From Caulobacter sp. (GTDB taxonomy: Bacteria > Pseudomonadota > Alphaproteobacteria > Caulobacterales > Caulobacteraceae), in the NCBI RefSeq assembly GCF_017744445.1, contig NZ_JAGIBH010000003.1, positions 186,001-250,000 on the forward strand: DNA of 64,000 nucleotides, written 5' to 3'. Position numbers and translations under genes: made by a program. The notes under the pieces are model-generated. The model was not told where the DNA came from. It worked only from the letters and a program-made list of their open reading frames with translations, and searched no databases. This document shows positions 9,518 through 17,236 of this stretch, in pieces (the stretch's first letter is position 1; each line of letters starts with the position of its first letter).

Positions 9518-11353
9518 ATGGCCATGCCGACCCAGTGCCTGAGCGCCGCCCCCGAGCAGCGTCCGATCCAGGCGCTGGATCTGCGTCGCCGCAGAGCGGC
9601 CCTGCTGGCCTTCACCATCGTGCTGAGCGTGGCCGCCAGCGTGGTCATGGGCCTGGCCTTCGCGGCCGACCGCTTCACGCTGCTGGAGCTGATCGCCCTG
9701 CCGCTGTTTGGCAGCCTGTTCGCCTGGAGCGCTTTCTCGTGCGCCTCGGCCGTCGCCGGTTTCGCGGCGATGTGGCGCGAGGGCGCGGTGCGCGACGGCC
9801 CCGCGCCGAAGCTGGCCAGCCGCAATGCGGTGCTGCTGCCGGTCTATAACGAGGCCCCCGGCCCGGTCTTCGCCCGCTTGGCCGCCATGCTGGAATCGCT
9901 GCGCACGGCTGGCGCGCTGCAGAACTTCGACGTCTTCGTGCTCAGCGACACGCGCCAGCACGAGGTCGCGGTCGAGGAGCGGGCGGCCTATGACGGCCTG
10001 TGCGCCCGCTTCGCCGGCCAGGCCCACATCCACTACCGCCGCCGCGTCGAGAACACCGACCGCAAGGCCGGCAACATCGCCGAGTGGGTCCGCCGCTGGG
10101 GCGGGGCCTATGACCACATGGTGGTGCTGGACGCCGACAGCCTGATGACCGGCGACACCCTGGTGCGTCTGGCCGGGGCCATGGAGGCTGAGCCGGATCT
10201 GGGCCTGTTGCAGACCGTGCCGATGATCATCAACGCCCGCACCCTGTTCGCGCGCCTCGAGCAGTTCGCCAGCCGCCTGTACGGCCCGATGTTCGCGCGC
10301 GGCCTGGAATGGTGGAGCGGGGCGGAGTCCAGCTACTGGGGCCACAACGCCATCATCCGCGTGCAGGCCTTCGCCGAGCAGGCCGGCCTGCCGCATCTGC
10401 GCGGACCCAAGCCGTTCGGCGGCGCGATCATGAGCCACGACTTCGTCGAGGCCGCCCTGCTGCGCCGCGCCGGCTGGGAAGTGCGCCTGGCCTCGCGCCT
10501 GGGCGGCAGCTACGAGGAGAGCCCGCCCAGCCTGATCGACCAGATCGTCCGCGACCGCCGCTGGTGCCAGGGCAACCTGCAACACATCGCCGTCATCGCC
10601 GCGCGTGGTCTGCACCCGTTGAGCCGCTTCCACCTGCTGCGCGGGTTCTCGACCTATCTGACCGCGCCGCTGTGGCTGGGCCTGCTGACCGTGGGCCTGC
10701 TGCTCTCGGCCTTCCCGTCGCTGGCGGGAGCGGAAGAGGCGGCTGTCTCGGCGTTCGAGCGGACGCCGACCGGGTTGGTGCTGACCGTGTCGCTAGCCCT
10801 GCTGCTGGCCCCCAAGCTGATGGCCTGGGCGCTGCTTCTGCGCACCGGCCAGGCGTCGGGCTTCGGCGGCGGGACGCGGGCCTTCTTCAGCGTCTGTTTC
10901 GAAACCGCCGTCTCGACGATGATCGCGCCGATCGTGCTGTTCGCCCAGACCCGCTCGGTGATCGAGATCCTGACCGGCCGCGACTGCGGCTGGGCGACCC
11001 AGCGCCGTGACATGGACCGCGTGACCTTGTCGGACACCTTCCGGGCCCATCGCCAGGAGGCGGCGTTCGGCATGGTCCTGGTTCTGGTCGGCCTGATCTT
11101 CGCGCCGGACGCCTTTATCTGGATCGCGATCCCGGCCCTGGCCCTGACCTTCGCCTTCCTGCTGTCGGCCTGGACCGCCGAGGACGCCGACGACCTGATC
11201 CTGCTGGAGACGCCCGAGACCCGCCGGCCGCCGCGCCTGCTGGACCGGGCGCTGAAGCTGCGCTCGGCCGCCGCCGTCGCCAGCCTGGCCTCGTCGAACC
11301 CGCCGGCGATCGCGCTGCCCCTGCCGGCGCGGCTGGGCTACGAGACCGCCTGA
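9518..11353 (+). CDS. opgH: Glucan glucosyltransferase OpgH (MdoH)
   Basis: The ATG at 9518 is preferred over the upstream TTG/ATG at 9467/9470 because GGAAG lies 5 nt before it. The 611-residue product has two N-terminal membrane segments, a GT2 glycosyltransferase domain (about residues 95-380) and several C-terminal membrane segments. GT2 landmarks are LLPVYNEAP, the metal-binding VLDADS and the acceptor motif RRWCQGN (R-R-W of the Q/RXXRW class). OpgH polymerises beta-1,2-glucan from UDP-glucose and passes it through the inner membrane to OpgG/OpgD. It is shorter than E. coli OpgH because the N-terminal cytoplasmic tail is reduced. The stop lies 4 bp from the stop of the convergent crotonase gene. 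Confidence 0.92.
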   Translation: MAMPTQCLSAAPEQRPIQALDLRRRRAALLAFTIVLSVAASVVMGLAFAADRFTLLELIALPLFGSLFAWSAFSCASAVAGFAAMWREGAVRDGPAPKLASRNAVLLPVYNEAPGPVFARLAAMLESLRTAGALQNFDVFVLSDTRQHEVAVEERAAYDGLCARFAGQAHIHYRRRVENTDRKAGNIAEWVRRWGGAYDHMVVLDADSLMTGDTLVRLAGAMEAEPDLGLLQTVPMIINARTLFARLEQFASRLYGPMFARGLEWWSGAESSYWGHNAIIRVQAFAEQAGLPHLRGPKPFGGAIMSHDFVEAALLRRAGWEVRLASRLGGSYEESPPSLIDQIVRDRRWCQGNLQHIAVIAARGLHPLSRFHLLRGFSTYLTAPLWLGLLTVGLLLSAFPSLAGAEEAAVSAFERTPTGLVLTVSLALLLAPKLMAWALLLRTGQASGFGGGTRAFFSVCFETAVSTMIAPIVLFAQTRSVIEILTGRDCGWATQRRDMDRVTLSDTFRAHRQEAAFGMVLVLVGLIFAPDAFIWIAIPALALTFAFLLSAWTAEDADDLILLETPETRRPPRLLDRALKLRSAAAVASLASSNPPAIALPLPARLGYETA

Positions 11354-11357
11354 GACC

Positions 11358-12218
11358 TTACATCTTCTTCTTGAGGGGCAAGAGGTCCGGATAGACCGCG
11401 TCGCGCTTCTGGGCCTTGGCCGTGAAGGCCTCGGCCATGTGCGCGCCGGAGAACATGCCGGTCTGCCAGGTGGCGATATAGTCCAGGGCGTCGGCGATGC
11501 TGTGGTCGCGGGCGTAGTTGATCATCACCTTGCTGCCGGCCACGGCCAGCGGCGACTTCTCGGCGATCTCGCGGGCGGTCGCCAGGGCGTGGTCGACCAG
11601 GGCCTCGTGAGTGTCAAACACCTCGTTGACCAGGCCGATCTCCTTGGCGCGCTGGGCCGGCAGGCGGCGGCCCGTATAGGCCAGCTCCCGCACCCAGCCC
11701 TCGGGGATCAGCTTGCACAGGCGCGGGAAGGTGCCGACATCGGCGGTCATGCCGATGTTGATCTCCTGAATCTGGAAGAAGGCGTCGGCGCTGGCGTAGC
11801 GGATGTCGCAGGCGCTGATGAAGTCGACGGCCCCGCCGATGCAGCCGCCCTGGATGGCGATGATCACCGGCATGCGGGCCTTGTCCAGGCAGCTGAAGCT
11901 GTCCTGCAGCACATGCACGAACCGGCGGAAGCTTTCGGCCGCCACATGGCGATCGCCGTCTCGGTTAGCGGTAACGCCCTCGTCGTCGGTGAAGACCGAA
12001 AGATCCATGCCGGCGCTGAAGTGCTTGCCGGTCGAGGAGATCACGATGCAGCGGGCCAGCGCGTTGTCGTCAATATGTTTTACAATTGCGGGAAGCTCGT
12101 TCCAGAACGGTCGTGTCATGGTGTTCATGGCTTCGGGCCGTTTCAACTGGATGTGCGCGACACCGGCTTCGATCTCGACCTTGAAACAGCTATAGTCCGC
12201 TTGATCGTGGCCGCTCAT
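11358..12218 (-). CDS. Crotonase (enoyl-CoA hydratase/isomerase) family protein
   Basis: The ATG at 12218 has GGGAGGT about 6 nt upstream and is better than the ORF limit at 12248. The 286-residue product shows the crotonase fold with the oxyanion-hole motifs KHFSAGMDL and IQGGCIGGAVDFISACDIRYAS. The second half contains Asp at the positions used by delta3,5-delta2,4-dienoyl-CoA isomerases (ACDIRYA and the ADVGTFPRL segment), which suggests a mammalian ECH1-like dienoyl-CoA isomerase rather than a simple hydratase. The C-terminus ends LKKKM, which is long and basic. It probably serves beta-oxidation of unsaturated fatty acids. It is a single gene convergent with opgH. Confidence 0.87.
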   Translation of the reverse strand: MSGHDQADYSCFKVEIEAGVAHIQLKRPEAMNTMTRPFWNELPAIVKHIDDNALARCIVISSTGKHFSAGMDLSVFTDDEGVTANRDGDRHVAAESFRRFVHVLQDSFSCLDKARMPVIIAIQGGCIGGAVDFISACDIRYASADAFFQIQEINIGMTADVGTFPRLCKLIPEGWVRELAYTGRRLPAQRAKEIGLVNEVFDTHEALVDHALATAREIAEKSPLAVAGSKVMINYARDHSIADALDYIATWQTGMFSGAHMAEAFTAKAQKRDAVYPDLLPLKKKM

Positions 12219-12305
12219 GCCGAGACCTCCCTTTTCGTTGTCCGTCAACTATCCGACGGGGCGGGAGCGGCGACAACATTGACCTGACGGAAGAGGAACT
12301 CCGCC

Positions 12306-13094
12306 ATGACCACCCGCAAGATCTCCGCAGCCCTGGCCCTGATGGCCACCGTCGGCAGCCTGGCCGCCGCGCCCGCTCCGGCGCTGGCTCAATCGCGCGG
12401 GCTGGGCGGCCTGTTCGCCTGCGAAGGCAAGGGCGGCAAGCAGGAGGGCGGCGCCCTGATCGGCGCGGCCGCCGGGGCCCTGCTGGGCAACAAGGTGGGC
12501 GGCAAGAACAAGACCCTCGGCACCCTGGTCGGCGCGGCCGCCGGCGCGGCGGCGGGCGGCTATATCGGCTGCCGCATGCAATCGACCGACGCGGCCCTGG
12601 CCGAGCAGGCCACCAAGAAGGCTCTGGAGACCGGCGTCGCCCAGACCTGGTCCAACAGCCGCACCGGCAATTCGGGCCGCATCAACGTGGTCTCGTCCAG
12701 CTACGGCCCGCCGATCGACGGCCGCAGCCTGCGCTACGCCCAGGGCGTGCAGAGCCTGCCCAGCTATGAAGCCTCGGGCGGCGCCTACACGGCCAGTTCG
12801 ACCGCCAACCTGCGCGCGGGTCCGTCCACAAGCACGAAGGTGGTGGGCAAGGTCGCCGCGGGGGAAACCTTCGACGTCCTGGGCGTCGCCCCGACCGGCA
12901 CGTGGGTGCTGGTGGGCCGCAGTGGCTACGGCGTCGGCTACGCTGCCTCGTCGCTGGTCCGTCCGACCGGCCAGATGGTCGCCAGCTGCCGCGTCATCGA
13001 CGCCTCGGTCGCCGGCGGCGGCCAGGGTACGTCCAGCCAGCGCTACAGCGCGTGCAAGGACAATCGCGGCGAGTGGCAGGTGACCCAGGCCTAA
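12306..13094 (+). CDS. Exported glycine-zipper and SH3b domain protein
   Basis: A 262-residue protein with a signal peptide (cleavage near ALA-QSR, residue 29). A glycine-zipper 2TM region follows (about residues 48-88) with repeated GAAAGALLG and GAAAGAAAGGYIG motifs, as in 17-kDa surface antigens. A bacterial SH3-like domain follows (about residues 158-222: STANLRAGPSTSTKVVGKV and YVAA-like GYGVGYAASSLV). A short Cys-containing tail (ASCRVID, YSACKD) may form a disulfide. SH3b domains often bind peptidoglycan, and glycine zippers insert in or associate with membranes, so an envelope structural role is likely. Enzymatic residues are absent. Confidence 0.82.
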   Translation: MTTRKISAALALMATVGSLAAAPAPALAQSRGLGGLFACEGKGGKQEGGALIGAAAGALLGNKVGGKNKTLGTLVGAAAGAAAGGYIGCRMQSTDAALAEQATKKALETGVAQTWSNSRTGNSGRINVVSSSYGPPIDGRSLRYAQGVQSLPSYEASGGAYTASSTANLRAGPSTSTKVVGKVAAGETFDVLGVAPTGTWVLVGRSGYGVGYAASSLVRPTGQMVASCRVIDASVAGGGQGTSSQRYSACKDNRGEWQVTQA

Positions 13095-13110
13095 GCGCGA
13101 CCGCTTTTCC

Positions 13111-13217
13111 GCCCCCCTCCGGGGGCGGACGACCGCGCAGCGGTCAGGTGGGGGCGAGTAGGGTGACATCTCGCGGACTGGCCCCCTCCGCGCTTCGCGC
13201 TCCTCCCCCGAAGGGGG
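13111..13217. repeat. REP-like mosaic: two inverted GC-rich repeat units
   Basis: Two units rich in CCCCC/GGGGG face each other: 13111-13154 (CCCCCTCCGGGGG, then a GACCGC-GCA-GCGGTC hairpin) and 13181-13217 (CCCCCTCC, a GCGC-TTC-GCGC hairpin, CCTCCCCCGAAGGGGG). They fill the gap between the SH3 gene and the convergent DUF488 gene. This is typical of dispersed intergenic palindromic repeats, and a related arrangement is present at 29571-29734. Nothing else is seen in the gap. Confidence 0.6.
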
Positions 13218-13227
13218 AAGACGGAAA

Positions 13228-13662
13228 CTAAAGGTCCACCACCTCGCACTTCAGGGTCTGGCGGATACGGTCCGCCACGATCTGGCGGTGACAGCAATTG
13301 GGGTCGTCCTCGTAGCAAAGGAGGGCGACCCTTTTTGTTTTGGCCAACTCGGTCGCCTGGGCCAGGGCCAGCACCGCTTCGGGCTCTTCCAGGTGGGCGT
13401 TGAAGATCTGGCGCATCTCGTCGGTGCGCCCCGCCCGCGCCGCCTCGCGACCGGGCTTGGGTGTGCCCAGCGGTTTCAGGTGCAGGTAGTCGATACCCTG
13501 GTCCTTCAGGCTGTTTCCCAGAAGCGTCTTGGAGAAGCCGGCCTTGCGCGAGCTGGCCACGGCGCGGACGTCGACCACCAGCTCCACGTCGGCCGCCTTC
13601 AGCCGCGCGATCATGCCGCCTTGGGTGTCGGTCTCGTAGCCGATGGTGGCGAGCTTATTCAT
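13228..13662 (-). CDS. DUF488 family protein
   Basis: A 144-residue protein starting at ATG 13662 (MNKLATIGYE), with GGAGA 5 nt upstream; an in-frame ATG at 13674 is less well placed. The sequence fits DUF488: an N-terminal TIGYE, the VDVRAVASSRKAGFSK segment with basic residues, LKPLGTP, and the C-terminal LLCYEDDPNCCHRQIVADRI with paired Cys and His. The function of the family is not established; the conserved Cys/His/Arg residues suggest a small enzyme or nucleic-acid-related activity. It is divergent from the hydrolase gene, and about 70 bp separate the two starts. Confidence 0.85.
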   Translation of the reverse strand: MNKLATIGYETDTQGGMIARLKAADVELVVDVRAVASSRKAGFSKTLLGNSLKDQGIDYLHLKPLGTPKPGREAARAGRTDEMRQIFNAHLEEPEAVLALAQATELAKTKRVALLCYEDDPNCCHRQIVADRIRQTLKCEVVDL

Positions 13663-13732
13663 TCGGGTCTCCATGGACGGCGGAGGGCGGGAAGCCTACC
13701 TTAAGCCTGATAACTCTTTGGGAGCCACGCCG

Positions 13733-14623
13733 ATGGACGCGGCCGTCTTTCGCGAACCTCGCAAGCGCGCCGTGGCGGTAGCCGGTGGCGAGATCGCGGC
13801 CCTGGAGTTTGGGCCGACGGACCGGCCGATCGACGTCGTCTTCGTCCACGCCAACGGCTTCAACGCCCAGACCTATCGCGTGTTGCTGTCGCCCCTGGCG
13901 GCGGGCCTGCGAATCCTGGCCATTGACCTGCGCGGTCACGGCGAGACGACCCTGCCGGCCAATCCCGACGGTCGTCGCTCGTGGCGCGACCTGAAGGACG
14001 ACCTCACCGGCCTGCTGGACGCCCTGGACGGCCCGCCGCTGGTGCTGGCCGGCCACTCGATGGGCGGCACGGTCAGCCTGCTGGCGGCCGCCGAGCGCCC
14101 GGATCGCGTGAAGGGCCTGGTTCTGCTCGACCCGGTGATCATGCCCTGGCTGGCCACCCTCTATGCCAGGGCGCCGTGGACCTCTGGTCGCCTGTGGCGG
14201 CACATGCCGCTGGTCCAGTCGGCCCTGCGCCGGCGGGCGGTGTTCGACACCCGCGAGCAGGTGTTCGCCGGCTACAAGGGTCGCGGGGCCTTCAAGACCT
14301 GGCCCGAGACCATGCTGGCCGACTACGTCGCCGGCGGCTTCCACGAGCGCGACGACGGCAAGGTCGAGCTGGCCTGCACCCCGGCGTGGGAAGCCTCCAA
14401 CTACGCCGCCCAGGCCCACGACCCGTGGCGCGCGGTGCGTCAGGTCAAGGCTCCGGTGCGGATCCTCAAGGCCGAGAAGCACTCCACCTGCCGGGCCGGC
14501 GACGGTTTCGCGCGACGCGGCAAGGACGTGGTGATCGAGGTGGTCGACGGGACCAGCCACTTCCTGCCGATGGAACGACCCGACGTGGTGCGGGACGTGC
14601 TGTTCGACATGGCGACGGCTTAG
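13733..14623 (+). CDS. Alpha/beta hydrolase
   Basis: The ATG at 13733 has GGAG 8 nt upstream; the longer ORF start at 13643 runs into the DUF488 promoter region. The 296-residue product is a classic alpha/beta hydrolase: oxyanion region FVHANGFNAQTY, DLRGHGET, nucleophile elbow GHSMGG (Ser near residue 108) and catalytic His in GTSHFLPME near the end; the acid is probably in a late strand (LKAEKHSTC region). No signal peptide is seen, so it is cytoplasmic. The substrate is unknown; esterases, haloperoxidase-like and lipase-like enzymes share this pattern. Its stop codon overlaps the stop of the convergent thioesterase by 2 bp. Confidence 0.87.
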   Translation: MDAAVFREPRKRAVAVAGGEIAALEFGPTDRPIDVVFVHANGFNAQTYRVLLSPLAAGLRILAIDLRGHGETTLPANPDGRRSWRDLKDDLTGLLDALDGPPLVLAGHSMGGTVSLLAAAERPDRVKGLVLLDPVIMPWLATLYARAPWTSGRLWRHMPLVQSALRRRAVFDTREQVFAGYKGRGAFKTWPETMLADYVAGGFHERDDGKVELACTPAWEASNYAAQAHDPWRAVRQVKAPVRILKAEKHSTCRAGDGFARRGKDVVIEVVDGTSHFLPMERPDVVRDVLFDMATA

Positions 14624-15564
14624 AGCGCCAACCCCTCCACCTCGTGTCGGCTCAACGCCGCCCGTGCCGCGTCCGACACCGGCACCACCTTCCGCGCGTC
14701 CAAATCGAAGGTGATGGCCACAGCTTCGGACGTGCCCCAGGGCTCGCCGGTCGCCGGGTCCAGCATCCAGTGAACCACCCGCATCGTTCGCGCGTCCGTG
14801 CCCATCAGGCCGGAACGGATGTCGACGCGGTCGCCAGCGCGGGGCCAGGCCAGGTAGGCGATGCGGTACTCCAGGACCGCGCCCCCCACGCGGGCCGGCT
14901 TGTGCTCGGCGTGCTCGACCACGACGTCGCGGAACGGGTGGATGAAGGCGCCGATGCCGTCCGAGACCCGGCCGATGAACTGCTCGGCGCGCATCCGTCC
15001 GTACACATCGCAATCGGACGGCAAGAGACCGCCCAGGCCGATGCGGGAGAGGTTCAGCTGGTCGGCGCGGTCCAGGCTGGCGGTGGGCTCGAAGGCACCG
15101 AGGTCGATGCTGCGCGCTCTGGCCTTCTCCGGAACCTCAACCTTCAGGGCCTCGCCGCGCTCGCGCGCGACCCTGGGCCAGGGGAAGGGCTGGCCGTCGC
15201 GCGGGGTGGCGTGGACGACGGTGGTCTGGAAGGTCGCCGCCAGCTCGCCCGAGGCCGGATGGATCAGCAGCTGCAGGATCTTCGCATCCGTCTCGCCCAT
15301 CTCGATCACCCCGCCCAGCATGGTGAGCGGCGCGCCGGCGTGGGCCTCGCGCAGGAAGCGGATGTGGTGTTCCTTGACCAGCAACGTGGCGTTGGCGTGG
15401 GGCGAGAACGCGTTGGCCAGACCCAGCTCGGCGGCCATGCCGATCAGACCCTCCATGGCCCGCACGACGTAGTGGCGCACGTTCATGTGCCCCATCTCGT
15501 CGCAGTCCCAGGTGTTGACGCCACCGCGCCAGATCTCAACGCCGGGGAAGGCTTCAGCGGTCAT
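14620..15564 (-). CDS. Double-hotdog acyl-CoA thioesterase-like protein
   Basis: A 314-residue protein with two hotdog-fold halves. The first (about residues 10-150) begins WRGGVNTWDCDEMGHMNVRHYV, in which the Asp-x-x-Gly-His-x-x segment is the active-site pattern of YbgC/4HBT thioesterases. The second (about residues 175-300) begins LLPSDCDVYGRMRAEQFIG, an analogous Asp-x-x-Gly motif, followed by VLEYRIAYLAWPRAGD. It probably hydrolyses acyl-CoA esters; the chain length is unknown. The ribosome binding site is weak. The gene is convergent with the alpha/beta hydrolase and lies 68 bp downstream of the small gene on the same strand. Confidence 0.82.
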   Translation of the reverse strand: MTAEAFPGVEIWRGGVNTWDCDEMGHMNVRHYVVRAMEGLIGMAAELGLANAFSPHANATLLVKEHHIRFLREAHAGAPLTMLGGVIEMGETDAKILQLLIHPASGELAATFQTTVVHATPRDGQPFPWPRVARERGEALKVEVPEKARARSIDLGAFEPTASLDRADQLNLSRIGLGGLLPSDCDVYGRMRAEQFIGRVSDGIGAFIHPFRDVVVEHAEHKPARVGGAVLEYRIAYLAWPRAGDRVDIRSGLMGTDARTMRVVHWMLDPATGEPWGTSEAVAITFDLDARKVVPVSDAARAALSRHEVEGLAL

Positions 15565-15632
15565 GCGGCGTCTCGAGCAGCGGTGAACGTCTGTTCGAGC
15601 CTAGCGGTGTTCGCGCGAGCTTCGCAATCGCG

Positions 15633-15806
15633 TCAGCGCTTGAAGGTGTCGCCGATCTCCTTGGCGTCGCCACCATCCGGGCCGGCCCGCTTGCGCGATT
15701 CCTCACCCGTCTTCTGGACCTTGTCCTTGCCGCCCAAGGCCGTGAAGTCGCCCAGCGGTTCGGCCTCGTTCTTTTCGCGACCGTCGGTGTTGGGTTGCTG
15801 CGCCAT
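15633..15806 (-). CDS. Small hydrophilic protein, 57 residues, unknown
   Basis: An open frame of 57 codons from ATG 15806 to TGA 15633-15635, preceded by an excellent ribosome binding site (GAGGAGAT, 6 nt spacing). The product is highly charged and Gly-rich (it starts MAQQPNTDGREKNEAEPLGD and ends KEIGDTFKR) with no hydrophobic segment, so it is probably a disordered cytoplasmic protein. No family is recognised. The strong ribosome site, and codon use that puts G or C at almost every third position, support a real gene. It lies between the thioesterase and zur genes on the same strand. Confidence 0.65.
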   Translation of the reverse strand: MAQQPNTDGREKNEAEPLGDFTALGGKDKVQKTGEESRKRAGPDGGDAKEIGDTFKR

Positions 15807-15855
15807 GTCGATCTCCTCGTCCGAAGAGAACCGGGGGACAGAGGGGAGGTTCCGC

Positions 15856-16347
15856 TCAGCCGCCCCGGCAATCGCTGCAGAGGCCGTGGGCCTCGATCGT
15901 CACGCTGGTCAGGGCGTAGCCGGCGGCGGCGCCGGCGGCGATGATCTCGGCGCTGGCCCGGGGCTCGATCTCGCGGGTCGCGCCGCAGCAGTCGCAGATC
16001 AGGAAGGCGGCGGCGTGGCCGTCGGCCTCCTTGCGGCAGGCGACATAGGCGTTGAGGCTCTCGATCCGGTGGGCGAAACCCTGCTTCTCCAGGAAGTCGA
16101 GGGCGCGATAGACGGTCGGCGGCTTGGCCGGCGGGCCGTCGCCCCCGAAGGTCGAGATCAGGTCATAGGCCTTCACCGGCTGGCCGGCTTCCAGCAGCAG
16201 CTCCAGCACGCGGCGGCGCGGGGCGGTCAGGCGCTGCTCGGCAGCCGAGCAGCGAGCCTCGGCCGCGTCCAGTTCAGCGGCGAGCGCGGCGCCAGCGACG
16301 CCGTGATTGTGGTGATCGTGTCCGCAAGCGGTCGCGTCGTGGGCCAT
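15856..16347 (-). CDS. zur: Fur-family transcriptional regulator, probable Zur
   Basis: A 163-residue Fur-superfamily protein. The N-terminus is His-rich (CGHDHHNHG). The winged-helix DNA-binding part is LTAPRRRVLELLLEAG with PPTVYRALDFLEKQGFAHRIES. The C-terminal half has ACRKEADGHAAAFLICDCCGATREIE and a final CSDC, giving the two CXXC pairs of the structural zinc site. The His/Cys-rich extremities and the HAAAFLICDCC motif fit the zinc-responsive Zur branch better than Fur or PerR. Zur represses zinc uptake genes when zinc is sufficient; no zinc transporter is in the window. The ribosome site is weak (TAGGG). Confidence 0.85.
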   Translation of the reverse strand: MAHDATACGHDHHNHGVAGAALAAELDAAEARCSAAEQRLTAPRRRVLELLLEAGQPVKAYDLISTFGGDGPPAKPPTVYRALDFLEKQGFAHRIESLNAYVACRKEADGHAAAFLICDCCGATREIEPRASAEIIAAGAAAGYALTSVTIEAHGLCSDCRGG

Positions 16348-16401
16348 GCCCTAGAGGTAGAGGCCCGCAAACATGTTCGCAACTCCGTACGGTTCGGAAG
16401 G

Positions 16402-17175
16402 CTAAAGCAGCGGCGCACCGATCAGGTTGGCCTGGGCCGTGCAGCGGGCCGGATCGGGTGGCGTGCCCTTGGCGCGGGCCGCGTCCAACTCGGCGCGGAC
16501 GCCAGCCAGGTCGGCCTTGAAGGCGTCCGAGGCCCAGAGAGCGGCGAACAGGTTCTCGGCGTTGCGCTTACCGGCCTCGACCGAGCTGGCGTTGTGCACG
16601 CCGCAGACGATGCGGCTTTCGCCAAAGCCGCGGGCCCGGGCCAGGATCGCCTCGGCGCGGTCGGGAGCGGCCTCGGCCAGGATCAGGCCGACGGTCCAGC
16701 CCCAGGTCGCGTGGCCGGAGGGATAGTCGGGCGACAGCGAGAAGCCCAGGCCCGGCTTGATGCACAGAGCGCCCTTTTCCGACCGGAACGGACGGGCGCG
16801 CATGTATTTCATCTTCGGACCCGAAACCGCCGAGCGCACGTCGCCGCTGACCCGCAGCAGCATCGCGGCCAGCTTGGGATTGCTCTCCTTGGTCGGGGTG
16901 AAGCCCAGCGCGCAGGAGAAGCCGTCCATGACGTTCTCCTCGACATTGTCAGCCTGGGCCAGGGACCAGCGCGGCGTGCCCTCGAGCGCGCGGGTGGCGC
17001 GGAAGATCTGGCGGTCCTTCTCGGCTTCCGGAGAGCTCTTGGCCGGCGGCGGTCCCAGGTGGTCGCGCGCGTCATAGACGCCCTTGGCGAGGTAACGGTT
17101 CGGGCTGGCGGCGTCGCTGCTCAGCGTGGCGCAACCGGCGAGAGACAGGACCGCGACAAGGGCCAGAACGCGCAT
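16402..17175 (-). CDS. Exported PAP2 / class A acid phosphatase-like lipoprotein
   Basis: The ATG at 17175 starts a lipoprotein signal (VAVLSLAGC, lipobox Cys near residue 14); the longer ORF start at 17214 lies inside the upstream terminator. The 257-residue product has PAP2 motifs one (KMKYMRARP, K-x6-R-P) and two (YPSGHATWGW). Motif three reads SRIVCGVHNASS: the His nucleophile is kept, but the usual Asp four residues later is Ser. Class A phosphatases hydrolyse phosphomonoesters in the periplasm; the Asp to Ser change could lower or alter activity. Multiple Cys suggest disulfides. The 5' leader overlaps the terminator hairpin of the deoxyhypusine-synthase-like gene upstream. Confidence 0.83.
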   Translation of the reverse strand: MRVLALVAVLSLAGCATLSSDAASPNRYLAKGVYDARDHLGPPPAKSSPEAEKDRQIFRATRALEGTPRWSLAQADNVEENVMDGFSCALGFTPTKESNPKLAAMLLRVSGDVRSAVSGPKMKYMRARPFRSEKGALCIKPGLGFSLSPDYPSGHATWGWTVGLILAEAAPDRAEAILARARGFGESRIVCGVHNASSVEAGKRNAENLFAALWASDAFKADLAGVRAELDAARAKGTPPDPARCTAQANLIGAPLL

Positions 17176-17177
17176 AT

Positions 17178-17208
17178 GAAAAAGGCCCCCGGAGAAACTC
17201 CGGGGACC
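17178..17208 (-). terminator. Rho-independent terminator after the DHS-like gene
   Basis: On the minus strand an 8-bp GC-rich stem (CCCCGGAG / CTCCGGGG) around a TTT loop is followed by GCCTTTTT. It lies about 30 nt after the stop of the deoxyhypusine-synthase-like gene and immediately before the ATG of the PAP2 gene, whose translation would start from the same T-run region if there is read-through. Confidence 0.8.
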
Positions 17209-17236
17209 CTGCATTTTCAGAGAGAGTCGTTCAAGC

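Noticed and set aside
7583..10633. A 1016-codon minus-strand frame opposite opgD-opgH
   Set aside because: It is a mirror frame of two well-supported genes in high-GC DNA; its translation is low-complexity Arg/Gly/Ala/Gln without domains.
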